From Chrysochromulina tobinii (lineage: Eukaryota; Haptophyta; Prymnesiales; Chrysochromulinaceae), in NCBI GenBank assembly GCA_001275005.1, contig JWZX01002941.1:1-16137 (forward strand): a DNA stretch of 16,137 nt. Direction: 5' to 3'. The notes under the pieces are model-generated. The model searched no databases. It saw only the letters and a list, made by a program, of their open reading frames with translations, and was not told the DNA's origin. Shown piece after piece: positions 8,199 through 14,033 of this stretch (the first letter of the stretch is position 1; each line of letters starts with the position of its first letter). Position numbers and translations under genes: made by a program.

Positions 8199-8960
8199 TC
8201 ACAGCCCGATAATCGAGCGGCCGTGCTTGACGGCGATGATGATCCTAGGCACCACGATGGGGTAGAGCACGATCAGGTTCCACATGGGCACGGCGCCAAA
8301 GAGGAAGCGTACGTAGGGTGAGGCGGCGGCGAGGCGCGGCGAGGTGACGAGCTCGTACGCCGCGGGCACCATCTCCATCGGGCACTCGTACATCGCCAGC
8401 ACCGATTTGTACGCGATGAACGCGACGAAGGGCCATGCGATCGCGCGCTTGCTGCCGCCGAGCAGGTTGTACACCTGCCACGCCCACGGCGTGGCCAGGT
8501 AGTCGATGGCGTCGATCGACATTTTGAGCGTCAGATCCTCGAGCGATGGATCGAGCTGGCGCACGCTGCGGTCGGCGAACAGCATAAAGAATGCGGCGAT
8601 CGTGTACAGCAGCGGCACTGTTGCGCCGAACCAGTTCTTCGGCCCCATCAGCATTGCTGAGAGAGTGCAAATCGAAACGTGGAACGAGGCGTGCAGCAGC
8701 ATGCGCGTGTGCGGGTTGAGCACGATGGTGCCGTCTGCGGTGAGCATCGTGAGCACCGTGTTCGCTACGTCCACAAAGATGGTTGGGTCGGACTGCCGCC
8801 CATCGAAGAGCAGCCAGGTGCCGAAGATGACGAGGCTCCAGCCGGCGAGGAAAATGCCGAGCTCTAGCTCAGACTGGAAGGCAGCCGCGAGCAATCCTAC
8901 GGCGATGGCAAAATAGTACATCGGAAGCCCTTCGCCGCCGCCGAAGACGAACTTGGCCAT
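8199..8960 (-). CDS. Multi-pass membrane protein, family not recognised
   Basis: 253 residues on the minus strand from ATG at 8960 to a stop at 8199. Hydrophobic segments that look membrane-spanning lie at about residues 13-29, 34-52, 88-105, 110-128, 172-190 and 218-242; a weaker one may occur near 62-78. Loops carry conserved-looking features such as a PHTRMLLHASFH stretch before the fourth segment and acidic clusters. There is no signal peptide with a clear cleavage site and no known catalytic motif. I do not recognise the family. It shares a 217-base head-to-head intergenic region with the next plus-strand gene, also a membrane protein, so the two may be co-expressed. Confidence 0.8.
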   Translation of the reverse strand: MAKFVFGGGEGLPMYYFAIAVGLLAAAFQSELELGIFLAGWSLVIFGTWLLFDGRQSDPTIFVDVANTVLTMLTADGTIVLNPHTRMLLHASFHVSICTLSAMLMGPKNWFGATVPLLYTIAAFFMLFADRSVRQLDPSLEDLTLKMSIDAIDYLATPWAWQVYNLLGGSKRAIAWPFVAFIAYKSVLAMYECPMEMVPAAYELVTSPRLAAASPYVRFLFGAVPMWNLIVLYPIVVPRIIIAVKHGRSIIGL

Positions 8961-9177
8961 TGCGGGGGAGAGGGGTCCACAGTTCGCGAGATCTCAAACG
9001 TCGAGATCGACGTCAAAGTCGACGTGCGAATTTCCATTTGGAGACGCTCCAAACTCCGAACCCGTTTGCTGTACGCGAGAAACCGCAAGGCGATTTCCAG
9101 CGACGGGGAGGGGGCGTTCAAGGGCACAAAAGGCTCTTGCGATCGTGCTGCCATTTGTGCAACGCGTGCGTGCCAAC
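8961..9177. promoter_or_regulatory. Probable bidirectional promoter
   Basis: 217 bases between two divergent ATGs (8960 minus, 9178 plus). Both transcripts must start here or inside the neighbouring gene. An imperfect repeat, GTCGAGATCGACGTCAAAGT/GTCGAC, lies at about 9000-9022. No TATA-like box is evident. Confidence 0.5.
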
Positions 9178-10851
9178 ATGAAAACATGGCGATCCGATGA
9201 CGGCGAGGCGTCGGATTTTTCCTCGATCGACCCGCCGCCACCGCCACCAGAGATTGACCCGGCGATTGACACTGTGGGCTCAAGTTGCGCTGAGTCGACG
9301 TGGTTGGGGGAGAAGCAGGCGGAGAGGGATGCGCGAGCAGCACGTGAGGCGGCCGCGGCTCCTTCTGCGGTCGAACCCGGGCCTCGATTCAAGCCGGGGC
9401 CCAATTCAATCCCACCTCTTGAAGCCGAAATCGGGCAGCAACCATTCAAACCGACCATCAAGGGAACTCGTAGGAACGGAAGTCTGAGATCGAAGGCTGC
9501 CTCGCCATTAAGGCCGCAGGCTCGGCCCCTGCCAGGCATGCCCGTTCCTGCGGCACTCACCTCCTCGCGCTACGACAGGGGGCCTCCTCCCGACGCTCAC
9601 TTTCTTGAGCTGGCGCGCGACAAGCTCCTCTTTGCAATGGCGGGCAAGAAGGCGCGGCTCGTCTTCATGTCCCTTAGCATCGCCGTTGTCATCATTGTCC
9701 TGATCTGGGGCCTCATCGTCTTTTGGGCCTTTCTCGGCCTCTTCCTCGGCTTCACCACCAACGGCTGGGGCGAGGAATTGCCGGAGTGCCTTGCGCAGGC
9801 GACCCGCGACAACAAGACGCTCTATCCCCTCTACGTGCCCACGTGCGACTATGAGCGCGGCCTGACTTACTGCAATCTCAACCAATACTATTTCAACGCG
9901 TCCATCAAGGCTTTCGTCATCATATTCTCGTACATCAACTTTTTGCCCATCCCATGGCGGCTGAGCATCCTCTGGCACGTCTTCTGCTCTCGACGAAAGG
10001 CGACCCCCGGAAGCGACCTGTACGGCCGGCCCACGATGGCGCTCTGGTTCAACATTGGACTCCAGCAACGGCGCGTCATCGCGGTGCTCCTCAACTTGGC
10101 GTACGCCCTCCACTTTTTGACGCTGGCCAATCACTGCATCTTCTGGGAATTCTGTGAGGGGCAACAGGTGGTGGGTGCGCTCTCCCAAAACGTGCCCTTC
10201 ATCCTGTCGTTGATATGCGCGATCGGCGGCGGCGTTCTGCAAGGCAAGGCCGAGGACAGGCTCATCAAGGAGTACCCCGAGATCTACCCGCCGCGCCCCC
10301 ACACCTTCGTGTATGGGGCTCTGAAGCGCTGGGTGCGAGGCGAGGAGAAGCGGAGCCTGAGGCACTCCATCTCCGGTGGGCTACGCGAATTCCGGACCCA
10401 GGCGACGCTTCTCAACTTCAACGGGTTCGGCGCGTCGCTGACGGGCATCGAGATTACCGAGAGCATGGAGATCGCGGCCAGTGTCGTTCAACACTGGCAG
10501 TCGACTGCCGCCGCCTCCGCCGCGTCACCGACCGCCGCCTCCGCCGCGTCGCCGACCGCCGCCTCCGCCGCGTCGCCGACCGCCGCCTCTGCCATGTCGT
10601 CATCCGCCGCCAAAGCCATGTCGCCATCCGCCGCCCCTGCCATGTCGCCATCCGCCGCCTCTGCCACGGTCACCTCTGACATCTTCGTGAACATCGAGTT
10701 GAGCTCCCCCAAGAAAGAACCCTCGTTCACACGCACGCTCAGCCCCGCCATCTCGATTTGGCGTAACAACAGCGGCAGTCGGGCTCGGTGCGGGGACGTC
10801 GGAGGCACGCCCACTACTGCGCCCGAGCTCTCGCCGACGGTACCGACTTGA
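9178..10851 (+). CDS. Four-helix membrane protein with Pro-rich N-terminus and Ala/Ser repeat tail
   Basis: 557 residues from ATG 9178 (A at -3). The frame is open upstream to 8953 but without an ATG. Residues 1-155 are polar and probably disordered (a run of six prolines near 19-24, basic patches). Four hydrophobic helices follow at about 161-192, 244-266, 299-321 and 330-353. A loop between the first two holds three cysteines (about 204, 223, 232), two possible N-glycosylation sites (NKT, NAS) and the motif YERGLTYCNLNQYYFNAS. The cytosolic-looking tail contains YPEIYPPRPHTF, then an 8-residue Ala/Ser/Pro repeat. No enzyme motif or known transporter signature is visible, so the function is unknown. 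It is head-to-head with 8199-8960 and tail-to-tail with 11222-11923. Confidence 0.8.
   Translation: MKTWRSDDGEASDFSSIDPPPPPPEIDPAIDTVGSSCAESTWLGEKQAERDARAAREAAAAPSAVEPGPRFKPGPNSIPPLEAEIGQQPFKPTIKGTRRNGSLRSKAASPLRPQARPLPGMPVPAALTSSRYDRGPPPDAHFLELARDKLLFAMAGKKARLVFMSLSIAVVIIVLIWGLIVFWAFLGLFLGFTTNGWGEELPECLAQATRDNKTLYPLYVPTCDYERGLTYCNLNQYYFNASIKAFVIIFSYINFLPIPWRLSILWHVFCSRRKATPGSDLYGRPTMALWFNIGLQQRRVIAVLLNLAYALHFLTLANHCIFWEFCEGQQVVGALSQNVPFILSLICAIGGGVLQGKAEDRLIKEYPEIYPPRPHTFVYGALKRWVRGEEKRSLRHSISGGLREFRTQATLLNFNGFGASLTGIEITESMEIAASVVQHWQSTAAASAASPTAASAASPTAASAASPTAASAMSSSAAKAMSPSAAPAMSPSAASATVTSDIFVNIELSSPKKEPSFTRTLSPAISIWRNNSGSRARCGDVGGTPTTAPELSPTVPT
10504..10666 (+). repeat. 24-bp coding tandem repeat (TAASAASP units)
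   Basis: About seven in-frame 24-base units of the type ACCGCCGCCTCCGCCGCGTC-GCCG. Units 2 and 3 are identical; later units drift to SSAAKAMSP and SSAAPAMSP. The period is a multiple of three, so copy-number change keeps frame. It encodes a flexible Ala/Ser/Pro tail on the membrane protein. Confidence 0.9.
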
Positions 10852-11221
10852 ACTCGCCAAGTTTCGAGCCAAGTTCTGCCCGTGCGTGAGGTCGGCGTGT
10901 CCGGACGGCCGCGGAGTTGGCCAACTCGGAGTTCAGAGTCGAACTCGCTCGGGAGCGTTGAAACATGAAGCTTGAAGGTTCATTAGAAAGAAAACCGTGT
11001 GTAATCGGAACATACATTAAATGTGTTCAACTTCAAGACCAGCTACATGCGCCAGCTAACACGCTGCAGCGCACGATCGACACGGCGCGCTTCTGAACGT
11101 CAACCTCCTCTTGCACGTATATAGGGCTCGGTCGTTTGAAGTACAAGATGCATCGTGTAAACTCGACTGAGCCTCGGCGTCGGGCCGTAAAAACGCGTAC
11201 CAGCGGTGGCGCGCGCGGTCC
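10852..11221. other. Convergent 3' intergenic region
   Basis: 370 bases between the 3' ends of two membrane-protein genes. The middle (about 10960-11050) is the most A/T-rich part and includes AACATACATTAAATG, plausible for 3' end formation. No gene or repeat is evident. Confidence 0.45.
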
Positions 11222-11923
11222 CTAAACCACCGTGAGGCCCGAGCACATGCCGAATAGGAAGATGAAGAAGAGGGCGTTCTCGAAGACCATGAAACCCAGC
11301 TCGAGGAGCCACACGAACGCGGCAAAGCTCAACAGCGGCTTCGGTCGCGCAAAGCAGCGCACATACACCCTCTGAGCCTCATAATCATCTTCAGCACGCA
11401 GAAACTGGCACACGCCGCATAGGAAGGTGGCGGACGCAAAGCTTGCGCCGTAAGCGCTCGTGAGGGGTACGCCAAGCAGGAGCTCATTGGCCAGCACGTG
11501 ATCAGCGACGTATAGCATCGCAGCGTAGCAGTGCAACGCGTCCGTGCTGCCGAGCGCCACGTCAGGGCCGCGCATGGGAGTGAGGACCACGGTGATGAAC
11601 CCGGCCGCGAACATTTGTAAGACGAAAGCAGCCTTGAGCCAGTCGCCAAATGCCATCGAGGCAAGCGCACGGTCGACTGTTGCAAGCATCATGAACGCCC
11701 AGCCCGTATTCCAGAGTACCAAGATGGCATATCGTGGTGCTCCCTTGCGAGTCATCCAGGAGATGGAGCACGGAAACTTGCCCACGGCATCGCCACCGAA
11801 GCGTCCGCGAAGGCCAGGCAGGTAGTAGAGAGGGAAGATTATGCACTGCGAGGTGATAAAAAGCAATTGTGCGGTCCGGAGCAGCAGCGCTTGGCTCGCA
11901 CTGAATGGCGCTATTATGTCCAT
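11222..11923 (-). CDS. Six-helix membrane protein, family not recognised
   Basis: 233 residues from ATG at 11923 (MDIIAPFSASQ) to TAG at 11222. The open frame continues upstream only to a GTG codon. Predicted membrane helices: about 14-35, 65-83, 96-116, 128-148, 156-174 and 200-226. Notable residues are a His and Asp in helix 4 (DALHCYAAMLYVADHVL) and an acidic AEDDYEAQ loop before the last helix. Six helices with a His in the fourth vaguely recall Frag1/DRAM-type proteins, but this is too weak for a name. It is head-to-head with the TACO1/YebC gene, 109 bases apart between the chosen ATGs. Confidence 0.75.
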   Translation of the reverse strand: MDIIAPFSASQALLLRTAQLLFITSQCIIFPLYYLPGLRGRFGGDAVGKFPCSISWMTRKGAPRYAILVLWNTGWAFMMLATVDRALASMAFGDWLKAAFVLQMFAAGFITVVLTPMRGPDVALGSTDALHCYAAMLYVADHVLANELLLGVPLTSAYGASFASATFLCGVCQFLRAEDDYEAQRVYVRCFARPKPLLSFAAFVWLLELGFMVFENALFFIFLFGMCSGLTVV

Positions 11924-12032
11924 CTTTCTGCTGTCCCGGAAATTCAAATTGACCGGGACCCGGAGCGATACAGGACACACGGTCACGACCGCGTTTCACA
12001 GTTTCGCGCGTGAAACCCGCCGCGGCGTTCGG
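11924..12032. promoter_or_regulatory. Very short divergent promoter region
   Basis: 109 bases between the ATG of the minus-strand membrane protein and the chosen ATG of the TACO1/YebC gene. If a further upstream ATG (11916) were used for the latter, the two coding regions would overlap. No specific element recognised. Confidence 0.4.
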
Positions 12033-12746
12033 ATGCGGTTTCCCCTCAACATCCTTCGCGGCATGCGCAACAAGGCTACCCCGTCGGCTGCCAAGGTCAA
12101 GGCCGACCGCCTGCGCAACGCAATTTCAACCAAGTTTGTGAAGCTCATACGCGTGGCGCACAGGGATGGTGATGAAACCCGTCTCGAGACGTTTGTCAAG
12201 GAGGCGCACAAGGCAGGCGTCTCGAAGGCTGTAACCGACCGCGCGCTGGACCGAATGCGTAACAGCGCTGGCCTGCTTGAGGAAATGCTCTACGAAGGCA
12301 CACTGCCAGGCGGCATCTGCTGCATCATCGAGGCTCTGACGGACAAGAAGTCGCGCACGGCGCAAGATTTACGGCACGTCCTTAGCGAGGGTGGAGGCGC
12401 TCTCGGCGCGTCGGGCGTCGCCATGTGGGCTTTTGAGAGGAAGGCGTTCCTGGAGTACGAGGAGCTAGACGCGGCACGGCGAGACGCGCTCATCGAACAT
12501 GCGATGGACCTTGAGGTGGACGACGTCGAGGTGAAGGACATGAAGGAGGAGGGAGCTGCAGACGGCGCGGAGAGCGTGCGCGTCTGGGTAGCCGCCTCGA
12601 AGCTGACGTCGCTTCGGGCGGCGCTCAGCGGCTACACACTCATCAATGAGCAGCGCTGCTTCGTGCCCACGAGCGCCGTCGAGCTCGATGCGGAGGCGCG
12701 TGAGGCGCACGATCAGGTCGTCGAGTCGCTCCTGGCGTCTCGATGA
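12033..12746 (+). CDS. TACO1: TACO1/YebC family translation factor
   Basis: 237 residues. Family features in order: LRGMRNKATPSAAKVKADRL in the position of the usual GHxKW/K-D-R start; FVKLIRVAHRDGDETRLE; kALDRM helix; YEGTLPGGICCIIEALTDKK, the hallmark YEG-PGG-EALTD block (88-106); RTAQDLRHVLSEGGGALGASG (109-128); WAFERKAFLEY; and a C-terminal alpha/beta domain with VWVAASKL. YebC in bacteria and TACO1 in mitochondria act on ribosomes in translation; some bacterial members were also described as regulators. The chosen start gives a short basic leader suited to mitochondrial or plastid import. Alternatives are 12063 or an ATG at 11916 that would overlap the divergent gene. The N-terminal GHxKW motif is degenerate (RNKAT). 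Confidence 0.88.
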   Translation: MRFPLNILRGMRNKATPSAAKVKADRLRNAISTKFVKLIRVAHRDGDETRLETFVKEAHKAGVSKAVTDRALDRMRNSAGLLEEMLYEGTLPGGICCIIEALTDKKSRTAQDLRHVLSEGGGALGASGVAMWAFERKAFLEYEELDAARRDALIEHAMDLEVDDVEVKDMKEEGAADGAESVRVWVAASKLTSLRAALSGYTLINEQRCFVPTSAVELDAEAREAHDQVVESLLASR

Positions 12747-12983
12747 CGTCGAGGAGGTGTGGACAAATGTTGCGGTGTCCACTTCCTAACCGGGCCGCCC
12801 GGCGAACGCCTCAGTGTCTAACTCCGAGTCTATTGCAGCTAATCGAAATGCCCGCGAATTTTTCTCACATGATGTGGGGTTTGCACGCCCACCAGTGGAG
12901 TGCTGTGGACTGTAATTGGAAATTGCGGGTTGCCGCCGTGCAGCAGACCCGCTTGTTCAAACCACGTGCGATAAATCTTGTGT

Positions 12984-13823
12984 TCACGATGGCGGCGGCG
13001 GCGACGGGCTAGCCGGTGGCGCAAAGGCGTCCTCCGCGCCACCTCCCCAGATCCAGCCACGGAAGACGAATAGGAAGATCGCGAGGCCGACGCCCCCGAT
13101 GATGAGTTTCGTACGCATCTCCTGGCACTGCATCGTGCGGCGCGTGGTGCGTGCCCCCCGGTAGAACCCACGCGAGGCATTCGCGATGTCATCCGTCTTG
13201 CTCTGCAGGGAGGTGAGCTGCTCCTGATTCGCGAGCAGCCCGTTGATGTTGCCTTCCATGATCCCTCGCGCGTCGTCCACCTCGCGCTGCACCCGTGAGA
13301 TCTTGTCGTGTGCGCCCGGATCCTCAAAACTCGCACAAGCACGCTCCAGCAGCTGCGCCATCCGTGGCGCGAGCTGCACCTTGCGCACGGTGCCTCCCAT
13401 GCCAGCGCCCGTCGTGAAGATCTCCGCACCGAGCTCGTCCGTGGCGACCGCTCCGAGCTCGGCGAGCAGGCCCTTTGCAGGCGAGAAGACGACCCGGGTG
13501 GGGTAGTCCTGCTTTGTGCAGGCCACGACGCAAAGGCCATCGGTGAGCATGCAGTGGATCGAGAAGGCGATTCCAGTGCTTGAGTCATCGACGGTCATGC
13601 GCGTCTTCGCTATGAGGTCGCGCTGGAACTTGGCGCTGGCAAGCAGCTGCTGCAGCAGCACGCCAAGCCGCGCGCCCTCCGACCCTGGAAGTCGCAGGTG
13701 AAAGGCAGCGGAAACGGCAGCAGCCAGGTCGGGCTCACGCTGCGATGCAAAGTGGGCAACTAAGCAGCCGTATACATTCAGCGCGGTGTCGCTGCGGGCG
13801 CCTCCCTTCGGAAGAAGCGACAT
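12984..13823 (-). CDS. Longin-type R-SNARE (VAMP7-like) with Asn at the zero layer
   Basis: 279 residues from ATG 13823. Residues 1 to about 150 look like a longin domain (FSIHCMLTDGLCVVACT and YPTRVVFSPAKGLL resemble its central strands). A SNARE motif follows at about 174-234 (ISRVQREVDDARGIMEGNIN), then a membrane anchor at about 238-255. Such proteins sit on vesicles and zip with Q-SNAREs to drive fusion; VAMP7 relatives work at endosomes, vacuole and plasma membrane. Against VAMP2 and VAMP7, the arginine of the ionic zero layer falls on Asn199 (ANQEQL for ERDQKL/QRGERL). Codon AAT is read at 13229-13227, so the change is in the DNA. An unusual Ala/Pro/Ser tail of about 24 residues follows the anchor. 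No intron apparent. Confidence 0.85.
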   Translation of the reverse strand: MSLLPKGGARSDTALNVYGCLVAHFASQREPDLAAAVSAAFHLRLPGSEGARLGVLLQQLLASAKFQRDLIAKTRMTVDDSSTGIAFSIHCMLTDGLCVVACTKQDYPTRVVFSPAKGLLAELGAVATDELGAEIFTTGAGMGGTVRKVQLAPRMAQLLERACASFEDPGAHDKISRVQREVDDARGIMEGNINGLLANQEQLTSLQSKTDDIANASRGFYRGARTTRRTMQCQEMRTKLIIGGVGLAIFLFVFRGWIWGGGAEDAFAPPASPSPPPPS

Positions 13824-14033
13824 TCTCTCTTCACAAGGAAATTGCGCTTGTTGCGTGCCTGGAAACTCGGGCTAGGCGTGAAAACTACCGTGACCTCTAC
13901 GTATCCTATCGACCATGACTATGATTGCCAAAAGCGTCGTTCCGGTGAAAAGAACAGTAATAATGGTTAGGCTCGTCCCTCCTCTGTCGAGGGGCGACAA
14001 GCCGTCAGCGCTTCGTGCTCGCCACAGAGTGTC
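13824..14033. promoter_or_regulatory. Probable bidirectional promoter
   Basis: 210 bases between the divergent ATGs of the R-SNARE (minus) and the low-complexity gene (plus). More A/T-rich than the flanking genes. A short open frame from 13915 overlaps the next gene in another frame and looks spurious. Confidence 0.45.

Noticed and set aside
8953-9177. N-terminal extension of the membrane protein from 8953
   Set aside because: No ATG in this stretch. It would start at TTG and overlap the divergent gene.
9508-10365. 285-residue minus-strand open frame
   Set aside because: Opposite the four-helix membrane protein in high-GC DNA; its sequence is low-complexity and charged, and shows no family features.
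12839-13588. 249-residue minus-strand open frame rich in Ser and Arg
   Set aside because: Frame-shifted shadow of the R-SNARE, which has clear longin and SNARE features in the other frame.
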